Below are positions 53,046 through 61,847 of a DNA stretch of 64,000 nucleotides, in pieces. The stretch is from Verrucomicrobiia bacterium (lineage in GTDB: Bacteria > Verrucomicrobiota > Verrucomicrobiia > Opitutales > Opitutaceae). A program made the position numbers and the translations under genes. Position 1 is the stretch's first letter, and each line of letters starts with the position of its first letter. The notes under the pieces are model-generated. The model ran no database searches. It was not told the origin of the DNA and worked only from the letters and a program-made list of their open reading frames with translations. The DNA lies in NCBI GenBank assembly GCA_011525695.1, contig WYBX01000077.1, positions 1 to 64,000 on the forward strand, given 5' to 3'.

Positions 53046-56000
53046 TCAACGCACCTCCGCCGGGCCGGCCAGCGCCAGGAGCGGGCTTTCCTCCGCGATC
53101 ATTTCCACCCCGCTCAGGACCGGCAGGTGCCTGCTTCCGGCGGATGGGTTCAGCAATATCTCCAACTTGCCCTCGACCCGGACCTGGCGGAACTCGCGCA
53201 TCACTCCGCGCAGCGGCGCGCCGGCTTCGCGCACGATGTCGAAACCCGCCAGCACCCGTTCGCCCTGGAGCAGGACATCAAAGACGCGCTCCCCTGGACG
53301 GACCTCATCCGGTTCCGAAAAGTACAGCCGCACCGTGTACGCGCGCACGAGGGCGGGACGCTCCGGCGTCACGACCTTCTCCGCCGCTGCAGCCGCAGCG
53401 GATCCCGATGGCGGCGCAGCCTGCGGCTGATCAATGAAGGGGACGATGGTGATCGACTGGATGTCACGCGCCCCGGAGCCCACCACCCACGCCGGCCCGT
53501 CGCCAGTCACCTGGGAAGCATGGCGCAGAAAATATTCGGAGCGCGCCGACTTCACGGCCACCTCCACGTTGGGAGACGTGCCTCCCACCCAGGGAAACTC
53601 CAGCCACAGCGTGCCGGTTTCCGACCGCCGATCCCCCGGCGCACCGAGATTCAGCCCGAGCCGGGTGACCGGTTCGCTCGCGGCCACCTCGGCCCCGAGG
53701 AGGCTGTTCGTCCAGACCTCCAATTCCGGCATGTGGACAAATGCCAGCGAGGTCTGGTTCTGGTAGGCGCAACTGCAGGTGCGCGTGTAATCGGGGGCAT
53801 TCAGCACGCCGTTCGCCACGATCAGGTTGGGCGAGCACCCGCTCTTGAAACCGCCGAGGTTGCCGGTGCCGGCGTGGGTTTCCAAATCGTAGAAGCCCGC
53901 CGCCCCGGAGCGGAACGTCAGGAGGTGCTCGCTCGCCACGATGTAGTTGCAGCCGTAGGTCCGCTGAATCTTCCAGGGCTCCATCTTCCCGGTCAGCGGG
54001 TTCACGATCAGGTGCGGCTTGCCATCCACGAGCCGGTAGGCGCCGCTGGAGACCTTGTATGAATTGGCCGCCGTTATGATCAGGTCGTTGTGCAGCATGC
54101 AGGGGCCGTAGTACGCCAGGTCGAGATTCTGCCAGACGACGGAGCCGTCGCTGCCGCGGTAGGTGATCATGCCCGAGCCCGCCTCGTCTCCGAGCCGGTC
54201 CGTCGCGCTGGCGCCGGCCTGCAGCAGCAGGTCATGAGTCTTTGAATACCCCAGCCAGCTGCCGAAGATATTCGCCGTCGTTTCCCAGAGCGGCCGGCCC
54301 GTCCGGAGATCGAATCCGGCAATCCGGTAATCCCGCGGCGGCTCGAGCCCGCGCCGTTTCAGCTTCGCCTCGGCGCTGGCTGGCAGCCGATCGAGGCAGT
54401 AAACCCGCCCATTCCCCGCGACGATGCCATTGTGCCAGAAGCTGTGCCGCGCCTCGACCTGCCACAGGACCTCGCCGCTGTGCCGATCGAATGCCACCAG
54501 CCCTGCGCTGGCCGCCAAGTCCGCCGCGGCCGGCCGGCCCGCTGCCGCGTCCGGCGCCAGCTGCCGGCTGTAGTGCGCAAAACCGGCGCCTCCCAGCAGC
54601 ACATCGTCGCAAACCCCCAGGTAGCCCCACTCGGGCGCGCCCTCGCCGCCCGGCCGCGAGGGCATCCGGATGACGCGCGTGATCTTGCCCGTCCGGCTGT
54701 CGAGCACCTTGCACTCGCTGCCGGTGACGACGTAGATTTCATCCTCCGTGGCGACGTAGTTGGGTCCCCGGGCGTTGGCCCCGGGAATGTGCACCTGGCT
54801 GGTGAGCGTCGTGAACGCCGACTCCATGTAGGTTTCGTCCCAGTACACATTATACGTGTCCAGCCCGGGAACCTGGGTTTTCCAGAGCACGCGGCCGGTA
54901 TACACGTCGCGCGCGCTCAGGCTGTCCATCCCCTGGATGATCAGCCGTCCGCCGACGACCTGCTCCGTGGGCCCATGGCCATGCCGGGGCAGCACGTCGA
55001 GGTGCGTGTTGCCGCCAAACCACAGCACGCCGAGCGGCAGCTTCACCGTGCGATCGTCGCTCTTCACCGTGTTCGCCACGTCCCCGTACTGGTGCGTCCA
55101 GTCCGCCGCGCCCTCCAGCGCGCCCTCGCGGGTGACGATCGCGCGACCTCCCTCCCACCGCACCCGGGCGCGGGGCAGTGCGGCGGCCTCGAGCCATCCC
55201 GTCAACTCGGGTCGCAGCGCATCATCGCCGGAAATCCACAACTGGCCGCCATACGGCCGCACGGATTCGTACACCGCCTGCAGTTCCGCCGGTTCCGCCA
55301 TCCGGCCCGCCATCGCGCCGTCCACGACCACCAGGCTGGCGATATAGGGCGGAGCCTTGAACTCGCGCGGCGTGCCGACGTGCACCGCCACGCGCGTCCC
55401 GTACAGACCCGCCGCATCGTAATGGCGGCGCAGCGCCTCCACCTTCGAACCATCCGGATCGACCGCAATGATGTGCAGGTTTGACTCCGCCAGCAGAGCG
55501 TCCACCAGCCGGCCGTCCCCCACCCCAAAGCAAAGCGCGTAACCCTCCTGGGCGCCGGCCTGGGCGATGATCGCCCGCGCCCGTTGGCTGGACTCCGGAT
55601 CGGGCACCACCGGGGCCACCGATTCTTCAGGCGCGTCGATCCGCGGTGCCGACGGGGCGCCAAATGCCAGGATCCGCCCCTCCGAGGTCACCGCGAAAAG
55701 ATATCCATTCGCGGCCAGCAGCCGCGCGACCGTGCCGTCAACCGGGTGCGACCAGATGATTGCGCCGGCGCTGCCTTGCCGTGGAGGCGCGACCGCCAGC
55801 ACCCGGCCGGATCCGCCGACGTAAAACCGATCGCCCGCGCGGATGATCTCGCTGGCCGCATCCACCTCCACCTGCCATCGCGTTTTCCGATCCGGGCCGA
55901 TCGACCGAACCGCCGCCTCCGCCCCCCGGGCGGCTGCGGCGACCTGCTCCGTTTCCACCGCCGCCCGCGCCTTCGCCAGTTCGCGCTCCGCCGCCGCCAC

Positions 56001-57122
56001 CCCTTCCTCACCCTTCGCGAGCGCGGCCGGTGCCGCGCCCGCCTCGGCGGAGATCCGGACCCGGCTTTTCGCACGCAGGACACCATATTCGGCGGCGATC
56101 AGTTTCTGCTCGGCCTGGCGCAGCCGGCCGAGTCCCTCGGGGTGATCCTCCACGGTGAAGAGCCCGTCGCCGTCCAGCACCGGCTCTGTCGCCGCGAAGC
56201 TGCTCTTCTTGCCGGTTGGCAGGTCGAACGCCTGGACGCCTCGGCCGCGTGTGTGCACGAAGAATTCCTGATCATTGGCCACGACGAAGGATCCGCCCGT
56301 ACCCTTGCCTCCATCATTGATATGAAAGTACACCAGGTTTCCGGTCCGGCGATCGAACACGGCCGGGACGCTCCGTCCGCCCGGCACCACCAGGTACTTG
56401 TCCGTCGCCACCAGCGCTCCCTGCGGCGCCACGCCGGCAAAGGCCGGCGCGCTGTGCGGCTGCTTGATGTACTGGGCACCGGTGCCGTCGTTCACCCACA
56501 CGATCCGGCCGGTGGCCGCATCGAGCGCATAGAGGAACGTGCCCATGAACGGCCAGATGCTGGCGGAGAAATAGATCGTGCCGTCCCGAATCACCGGCCC
56601 GCCACGCGCCGGCCAGGCCGAAATGAGCCGGCGGTTGCCGAGTGCCTTCCGTTCCGACGGAGCCCCGCGGAATTTCCAACACAGCGAACCGTCTTCCGCA
56701 CTCACGCAGTACAAATGGCCGTCGTCACTGGTGAAGTAGACCCGCTCCTGCCAGGCAACGGGCGCAAGCCGGATCGGACCCCCGGCATAAAAGCGCCAGA
56801 GCTCGCGGCCGGTCTCCATGTCCAGCGCCAGGAGTTTGTCGCTGTCGTTGAAGCCAATGAACATCCGCTTCCCCGCGACGATCGGCTCGAGCACCCGATC
56901 ATAGGTCATCAGATCATTGTTGAGCGGATCATCCCACACCTGCACCCGGGGCGCATGGGTGCGTGTCCAGCGCAGGGCGAGCTCGGCGGGCAGGTTCTCG
57001 CCGGAGCTGCCGGTGCGGTTCGGATCGCGGCGCCACATCGGCCAGTCCTCGCTGCGGATGGGCACGGCTGTGCCCATCGCCAGCAAAACGCACACGATCC
57101 GCCAGGGGCCGCTCAGGTTCAT
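53046..57122 (-). CDS. Giant exported PQQ-propeller / methyltransferase-like / malectin fusion
   Basis: 1358 residues with a signal peptide (VCVLLAMGTAVPIRS). PQQ/BamB-like propeller repeats open the protein (LLALDMETGRELWRFYAGGP; DGHLYCVSAEDGSLCWKF). A helical Ala/Glu-rich stretch follows at about 330-415. A Rossmann methyltransferase-like segment lies at about 515-665 (ALCFGVGDGRLVDALLAES; IIAVDPDGSKVEALRRHY). A second propeller region includes DYTRTCSCAYQNQTSLAF near 1115. A malectin-like domain ends it (VRLYFSEPDEVRPGERVFDV). It is the first gene of the operon and divergent from a TonB receptor. Outside the cytoplasm SAM is not expected, so the methyltransferase-like part may be a binding scaffold. 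Confidence 0.85.
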   Translation of the reverse strand: MNLSGPWRIVCVLLAMGTAVPIRSEDWPMWRRDPNRTGSSGENLPAELALRWTRTHAPRVQVWDDPLNNDLMTYDRVLEPIVAGKRMFIGFNDSDKLLALDMETGRELWRFYAGGPIRLAPVAWQERVYFTSDDGHLYCVSAEDGSLCWKFRGAPSERKALGNRRLISAWPARGGPVIRDGTIYFSASIWPFMGTFLYALDAATGRIVWVNDGTGAQYIKQPHSAPAFAGVAPQGALVATDKYLVVPGGRSVPAVFDRRTGNLVYFHINDGGKGTGGSFVVANDQEFFVHTRGRGVQAFDLPTGKKSSFAATEPVLDGDGLFTVEDHPEGLGRLRQAEQKLIAAEYGVLRAKSRVRISAEAGAAPAALAKGEEGVAAAERELAKARAAVETEQVAAAARGAEAAVRSIGPDRKTRWQVEVDAASEIIRAGDRFYVGGSGRVLAVAPPRQGSAGAIIWSHPVDGTVARLLAANGYLFAVTSEGRILAFGAPSAPRIDAPEESVAPVVPDPESSQRARAIIAQAGAQEGYALCFGVGDGRLVDALLAESNLHIIAVDPDGSKVEALRRHYDAAGLYGTRVAVHVGTPREFKAPPYIASLVVVDGAMAGRMAEPAELQAVYESVRPYGGQLWISGDDALRPELTGWLEAAALPRARVRWEGGRAIVTREGALEGAADWTHQYGDVANTVKSDDRTVKLPLGVLWFGGNTHLDVLPRHGHGPTEQVVGGRLIIQGMDSLSARDVYTGRVLWKTQVPGLDTYNVYWDETYMESAFTTLTSQVHIPGANARGPNYVATEDEIYVVTGSECKVLDSRTGKITRVIRMPSRPGGEGAPEWGYLGVCDDVLLGGAGFAHYSRQLAPDAAAGRPAAADLAASAGLVAFDRHSGEVLWQVEARHSFWHNGIVAGNGRVYCLDRLPASAEAKLKRRGLEPPRDYRIAGFDLRTGRPLWETTANIFGSWLGYSKTHDLLLQAGASATDRLGDEAGSGMITYRGSDGSVVWQNLDLAYYGPCMLHNDLIITAANSYKVSSGAYRLVDGKPHLIVNPLTGKMEPWKIQRTYGCNYIVASEHLLTFRSGAAGFYDLETHAGTGNLGGFKSGCSPNLIVANGVLNAPDYTRTCSCAYQNQTSLAFVHMPELEVWTNSLLGAEVAASEPVTRLGLNLGAPGDRRSETGTLWLEFPWVGGTSPNVEVAVKSARSEYFLRHASQVTGDGPAWVVGSGARDIQSITIVPFIDQPQAAPPSGSAAAAAAEKVVTPERPALVRAYTVRLYFSEPDEVRPGERVFDVLLQGERVLAGFDIVREAGAPLRGVMREFRQVRVEGKLEILLNPSAGSRHLPVLSGVEMIAEESPLLALAGPAEVR

Positions 57123-57300
57123 GCAGCCGCAAAACTGTCCGCCAACCGGAGCTTATGACAACGCATTCAGCCCGGGCCAGGCCACTCAGTAAAAAACTGA
57201 ACTGTTCATGTAGCATCGCGAATATGATCCGGCGCCGCTGCCTTCGCGCGGCAATTGACGTGCCCCGTCGCGCTCGCGTCGCATCTTTTCCGGCGCACTC

Positions 57301-59301
57301 ATGAACCGCCTTGGTCGACTTCCGCTCGCCGCGCTCTGTCTTGCACTGCCGTTCACCGGCCCGATCGCCCGCGGGGCCGATCAACCCACGCAGCTCCCCG
57401 GGATGGTGGTGACCGGCCAGCGCGATGCCGTCGAGCAGGGCGCGAATTCCATCTTTTCCGCACTGCCACTCCGCGACCTCTTGAAACAGCCGCTGACGGA
57501 GTCGCCGGGACTGGATCCGGCCACTTCAATCATTGGAGCGCATGAGCTTCGCTGGCTGAACACCCCGCTGCTGCTCGATGCGATGCAATACGTCCCCGGC
57601 GCCTGGACCGAATCCCGCGGACGAAAGGAGAAGCAGCTGTATTCCGTCCGCGGGCAGCGCTACCCCTACCCGGACTTCCTCATCGATGGCGCCTGGTTCC
57701 GATCGTTCACCGAGACCGCCTACCATTTCAGCGCCGCCAACCTGGGCCAGATCCAGGCGCTCCGATCCAGCGCCGGCCTGCTGCTGACGCCCGAGTCGCT
57801 GGGCGGCGCCATCAACCTTCAGCCGCGCGAGTACGTGGCGCCCCAGCTTCAGGTTGATGCCTCGTTTGGGTCCAATCTGACCACGCGCAATCACGTCAAC
57901 TACGGGAATGGCGGCGGGCGCTTCGGTTATGCCGTGGGCGCCGGCTACTATCACACCGACGGCCAGGCGGACCGGAACGGCGCGGAGAACGTGTACGACT
58001 GGTTTGGCCGGGTGCAGGGAAAACCGGCGGATGCGGTCACGCTCAGCCTCACCGCCTTCGGCTTGTACGGCGACCGACAGCTGGAAACCGCGCTGCCCCC
58101 CGCAACCGCAGCCACCCGCAGCCGGGTCGAGGCCTTCGACCCGTTCCGCAATCACGTCGTCGTCGGCAAGGCGCGTCTTCAGACCTCCGATACCGCCGTC
58201 ACGGAGGTCATCGCCAATTTCGCCCATCGCGAGTACACTTTCCGCTCGAACCCGCCCGCCGCGCCCACGATGGAACGCGACTGGGAGTACGGGCTGCGGC
58301 TGACGCAGACGCTGCAGCCCGCGCCGGCCAACACCCTGCGGTTCAGCGGACTCTTCAGCCACTGGGAATGCCCGACCGGAAAACGATTCTTCTGGCCTCG
58401 GCCCGCCGATCTCTGGACTTACACCGCTGGCGTCGTCGATGAACAGGTGCTCGGTCGCTGGGTGCTCAATGCGGGCTACCGGCTCAGTCGGACGTATTTC
58501 AGCGAGTTTGGCGGGTATGCCATCGAGGGCGCTCCCGGCCGGCTCCAGACGGTCCGCACGACCGACACTTGGGAGGATCCCCTCCACACCCTGAGCGCCG
58601 GCGCCAGCATGACCCTCAGCGACCGGGCCACGCTCTTTGGCAACGTCACGTGGGGCCAGGTCGCCGCACCCCTTTCCGCACTGACTCCCAGCCTCGCCCG
58701 TCCGGAGATCGAGACGCGCACCAAGCTCGATCTCGGCTTTCGCGGCACGTGGCCGGCCTATGGCGAGGTCGTGGTGACCGCCTTCGGCGTCAACCAGGAC
58801 GATGCCACCCTCTATGCCAACGACACCCGCACCGGCCCCGATGGACAGCCGGTCGCCCTCGTGCGCAACGGCCGCGTCCGGAGCTACGGACTCGAGTTTG
58901 ACACGCGCACGCGGCGGTTCAACCGCGGGACACAGTTGTTCCTCAACGCGGTCGTGATGCGCACCGAGGTTGCCGAGGCCGGCGGCTGGTCGCGGGACCG
59001 CGAGGTGCCGCAGATCATCATGGGTGGCGGCCTTTCGCAGGCCTGGGGCGACTGGGAGCTTTCGCTGCTCGCGAAGCATGTCGGCCCTTATGAGAACGAC
59101 CGGTTTGCCACGCCGGGGATTCCGCTCGAGCTGGCTGACTTCGTGAATCTCAGCGCAAACCTTGCCCGCTGGTTTGGACCGGCCCGTCGCAGCAAGGCCT
59201 ACATCGGCGCCGACAATCTGCGTGACGACGAGTATTCCACCGTGAACGGGTACCCCAGTCCCGGCCTCACCCTCAGCGGCGGGGTGTCACTGATTTTTTG
59301 A
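57301..59301 (+). CDS. TonB-dependent outer-membrane receptor
   Basis: About 666 residues: a signal peptide (LAALCLALPFTGPIARG), the start of a plug domain at PGMVVTGQRD, plug motifs (LLLDAMQYVPGAWTESRG; YSVRGQRYPYPDFLIDGAW; LGGAINLQPREY) to about residue 180, and a 22-strand barrel ending in the short aromatic terminus SLIF. It is a compact receptor without an N-terminal carboxypeptidase-like or signalling domain. The 178-base gap to the divergent propeller gene probably holds both promoters. Cargo is not evident; pairing with the PQQ/ABC operon suggests joint work. Confidence 0.92.
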   Translation: MNRLGRLPLAALCLALPFTGPIARGADQPTQLPGMVVTGQRDAVEQGANSIFSALPLRDLLKQPLTESPGLDPATSIIGAHELRWLNTPLLLDAMQYVPGAWTESRGRKEKQLYSVRGQRYPYPDFLIDGAWFRSFTETAYHFSAANLGQIQALRSSAGLLLTPESLGGAINLQPREYVAPQLQVDASFGSNLTTRNHVNYGNGGGRFGYAVGAGYYHTDGQADRNGAENVYDWFGRVQGKPADAVTLSLTAFGLYGDRQLETALPPATAATRSRVEAFDPFRNHVVVGKARLQTSDTAVTEVIANFAHREYTFRSNPPAAPTMERDWEYGLRLTQTLQPAPANTLRFSGLFSHWECPTGKRFFWPRPADLWTYTAGVVDEQVLGRWVLNAGYRLSRTYFSEFGGYAIEGAPGRLQTVRTTDTWEDPLHTLSAGASMTLSDRATLFGNVTWGQVAAPLSALTPSLARPEIETRTKLDLGFRGTWPAYGEVVVTAFGVNQDDATLYANDTRTGPDGQPVALVRNGRVRSYGLEFDTRTRRFNRGTQLFLNAVVMRTEVAEAGGWSRDREVPQIIMGGGLSQAWGDWELSLLAKHVGPYENDRFATPGIPLELADFVNLSANLARWFGPARRSKAYIGADNLRDDEYSTVNGYPSPGLTLSGGVSLIF

Positions 59302-59352
59302 TCGGCGGCGGACCGAGTGAGCACGCCGGCGTTGTCAGTCCCACAGCCGCCA

Positions 59353-59394
59353 AAAGCCACACATATACCATGATCATGGTGTATCTGTGGCTTT
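59353..59394. repeat. 42-nt palindrome, copy 1 (TGATCA core)
   Basis: Near-perfect palindrome with 19 of 21 pairs; the left arm starts AAAGCCACACATATACCA and the centre is TGATCA with no loop. It is more A+T-rich than its surroundings and lies 51 bases past the TonB gene. It shares AGCCA at positions 3-7, TGATCA at 19-24 and TGGCT at 36-40 with the palindrome at 60351. Bases 59302-59535 contain nothing else recognisable. Confidence 0.85.
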
Positions 59395-59535
59395 CGAGGG
59401 ATGGTTGAGCCGGAGACCGGGCCTCGGGCAAGCCGGGGATTGGGGAGGGACTATCCTTCCTCTGCACGACTGTAACCCCGCGCCGCCATTGGCGTCTGAG
59501 TTCTCCATCGTTCACTGATTGAACTCTATCCACCC

Positions 59536-60285
59536 ATGAAAATCTCCCCCACGCACGCGCGCATCGCAGCCGCCAGCCTCTTCGTCATCCTTGCCTCCAG
59601 CCTCGCAGCCCAGGCCGATCCCGAGACCAATCCGGCCCGCTCACGGAAGAACCCCTCCGGACCCGCCCATGCCGAAGCCCTCAAGCGTTTTGACGTGGAT
59701 GGCGACGGCAAGCTCAGCGATACCGAACGCGCCAGCGCCCGCGAAGCGATGCGCGATCGGGCGCGGAACCGCCCCGAAGCGCGCCCCGGCAGCGGCCCCG
59801 CCGGCCGGGCCCAGCTCCTCGAGAAATTCGACACCAACCAGGACGGCAAACTCGACGAGACCGAGCGCGCCGCCGCCCGCGAGGCCGGCCAGGAAAGGAT
59901 GAAGGCCATGGATCCGGCCAAGCGCGCGGAACTCATGGAACGGCTCGATCGGAATCAAAACGGGAAGATCGATGACGACGAACGCCCGGGCATGCATCAC
60001 GGCCGGCCTGGTGTCCGCGGACCAGCGGATGTCGCGCGGCCCAAGTTGCTGGAACGATTCGACAAGAATGGCGACGGGAAGCTCGACGAAACCGAGCGGG
60101 CCGAAATGCGCCAGGAGGCGGAATCACGGTTCGCCACGAATCCGAAGGTTCTCGAGCGGTTCGATGCCAACGGTGACGGCCAACTCGACGAGAGCGAACG
60201 CGCCGCCGCCAAGGCAGCCATGGAGCAGCGGAAGCAGTCCGGCAACGAAGGCAGGGCCCCCAAGCGCAATCCGGGCAAGCGCTGA
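59536..60285 (+). CDS. Secreted EF-hand calcium-binding protein
   Basis: About 249 residues with a signal peptide (AAASLFVILASSLAAQA). Five canonical 12-residue EF-hand loops are visible: DVDGDGKLSDTE, DTNQDGKLDETE, DRNQNGKIDDDE, DKNGDGKLDETE and DANGDGQLDESE, separated by Ala/Arg/Glu-rich helices. The last part is basic (APKRNPGKR). It should bind several Ca2+ in the periplasm or outside. Odd loop number and regular spacing suggest tandem duplication. Both flanks hold a 42-nt palindrome. Confidence 0.9.
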   Translation: MKISPTHARIAAASLFVILASSLAAQADPETNPARSRKNPSGPAHAEALKRFDVDGDGKLSDTERASAREAMRDRARNRPEARPGSGPAGRAQLLEKFDTNQDGKLDETERAAAREAGQERMKAMDPAKRAELMERLDRNQNGKIDDDERPGMHHGRPGVRGPADVARPKLLERFDKNGDGKLDETERAEMRQEAESRFATNPKVLERFDANGDGQLDESERAAAKAAMEQRKQSGNEGRAPKRNPGKR

Positions 60286-60350
60286 ATCGCCGCCAGCACC
60301 AGCAGCCGCCCCATTGCACCGCAGGCAGGCTGTTACCTTCAAAGAAACGC

Positions 60351-60392
60351 CGAGCCAGTTGCCTGTCGTGATCACGACACGCAACTGGCTCG
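60351..60392. repeat. 42-nt palindrome, copy 2 (TGATCA core)
   Basis: Near-perfect palindrome with 20 of 21 pairs; the left arm starts CGAGCCAGTTGCCTGTCG and the centre is TGATCA. It sits between the EF-hand stop and the alkaline phosphatase stop, a convergent gap, so it could serve as a bidirectional terminator. Confidence 0.85.
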
Positions 60393-60445
60393 CGCGTTTG
60401 CGGCTGCCCGGTAATGGTCGCCCCGGGCCAGGCCGTGTCCACCGC

Positions 60446-61549
60446 TCAATTCTCCCGCCAGCCGTACGCGGCCATCATGATCCGAAAGAGGTCGGTGTTC
60501 GCGATGAACCCGTGGAGGCGGTCGGAACCCGGCCCGCGCCCGAAGGCCACGATTTCCTCCGCCGTGTGCGCGCTGTCGGATCGGATGCTGGCGGCGGCAT
60601 TTGCCGGCAGCCCGGCCACGGCATTGGCGGCGGATACGAGTGACTCGCCCTGCTTCCCGCCCAGGACCCGGAGATCCGACGAATGATCGGCAGCGAAGAG
60701 GATCAGCGTGTCGTCACCGACCTGGCCGTCCGTCTGACGAATCAGCTTGTCCATGACGAGGACGCGCTCGAGCCCGCGCACCAGCGAGCCGGTATGCATG
60801 TCCCACTCGACCATCAGAAAGTAGCCTTTCGGGTTCCGGGCCAGACTCTCGATGACCCTCTTCACCACCGGCAGCGGATCGAAGTCGTCTCCATCATACA
60901 GCGCCACGGCCCGCCTGGCATCGGCGGAAAAGTCCGCGGGACCGGGAAACACGGTGTAGCCCCGTTCCCGGAGCGAGCGCTCGATGTCGAGTCCCAGCTT
61001 GGCGGTGCTCTCTCGCACGCCCTTCAGGTCCTTGCCGATGACGAGATCGACGCCATCGCCAAAGCGCGGCGTGAGGATTTGGGCAAAGATTTCGCCCGGC
61101 ATCTTGCGGTCGTTGGCGTGGGCGTAGCATGCGCCCGGCGTGGCATCCCAGACGTTCATGTTGGTGAGCACGCCGGTCGAGAGCCCCCGCTCCTCGGCAT
61201 GTTCCAGCAAAGTCTTGAGGGGGGTTCCATCCTGCTTGCCACGGACGGCATCCGCCGACTGGGAAAGGACGCCGTTCCGGGTCTTGTGCCCGGTGATGAT
61301 GGCCGTCATCCCCGCAGCGGAATCCGAGACCCAGACGCCGACCGGTGAAGTGTCGACGAGGGCCATGTGGGGCAGCGAATGAAGGTAAAGCGCCTGGGGC
61401 CGATTGTGCCCGTAGAGACTGGCGGCGTGCAGGGTCGGAAGCCCGCCGGCATCACCGATGAAGAGGATGACGTTTTTTGCGCGCGGCTCGGCTGCCTCGA
61501 TGGCGCCGCACAGGAACATGGCGAGGAGGATGGGAGTGAGTCGTGACAT
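60446..61549 (-). CDS. PhoA-family alkaline phosphatase
   Basis: About 367 residues from the ATG at 61549 with a leader (RLTPILLAMFLCGAIEA). NVILFIGDAGGLPTLHAA carries the metal Asp33, WVSDSAAGMTAIITGHKT the catalytic Ser77 in DSA, and MVEWDMHTGS, LILFAADHSSD and SAHTAEEIVAFGRGP the remaining metal ligands. It hydrolyses phosphomonoesters in the periplasm. It is one of several phosphatases in the window (also PhoD, phytase and the metallophosphoesterase). Confidence 0.93.
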   Translation of the reverse strand: MSRLTPILLAMFLCGAIEAAEPRAKNVILFIGDAGGLPTLHAASLYGHNRPQALYLHSLPHMALVDTSPVGVWVSDSAAGMTAIITGHKTRNGVLSQSADAVRGKQDGTPLKTLLEHAEERGLSTGVLTNMNVWDATPGACYAHANDRKMPGEIFAQILTPRFGDGVDLVIGKDLKGVRESTAKLGLDIERSLRERGYTVFPGPADFSADARRAVALYDGDDFDPLPVVKRVIESLARNPKGYFLMVEWDMHTGSLVRGLERVLVMDKLIRQTDGQVGDDTLILFAADHSSDLRVLGGKQGESLVSAANAVAGLPANAAASIRSDSAHTAEEIVAFGRGPGSDRLHGFIANTDLFRIMMAAYGWREN

Positions 61550-61602
61550 CGCTGCGGAAAGGAACCAATCCGCTTTCCATTGCAATCTTCCGGCCTGACA
61601 TA

Positions 61603-61833
61603 TCAGCCCGGCACGAGCGAAAGGTGAGGGGACGACCTCCGTGTTGTCCTCGAATCCGATGATACATTCACTCGGTCCTGCTCATCGAGCTTCCCGACCG
61701 TGACGGAGCACGGCCCTCCATAAACCCATTCCTGATTCCAGGATTCTCGATTCTCGGTCCAAATGATCTTTCTGGGGGACGACCCGAAATCGTCGCCAGT
61801 AGGCACGAAGCGGATCGCTTTGGCGCACGACAT
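61603..61833 (-). CDS. Doubtful small ORF downstream of lacI2
   Basis: A 76-codon ATG frame, 14 bases past the lacI2 stop on the same strand, in DNA of lower G+C than its neighbours. It includes IIWTENRESWNQEWVYGG, which is less biased than the usual shadow frames. I find no signal, motif or family. It could be a short gene or a decayed remnant. Confidence 0.22.
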   Translation of the reverse strand: MSCAKAIRFVPTGDDFGSSPRKIIWTENRESWNQEWVYGGPCSVTVGKLDEQDRVNVSSDSRTTRRSSPHLSLVPG

Positions 61834-61847
61834 TATGCGACTGAGGA

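Noticed and set aside
59353..60392. Mobile element or attachment-site pair around the EF-hand gene
   Set aside because: The palindromes share fold and core but not full sequence, and no integrase or transposase is near; treated as a repeat family.
61603..61833. Confident small gene after lacI2
   Set aside because: No motif, no clear ribosome site and unusual base content; kept only as a doubtful feature.
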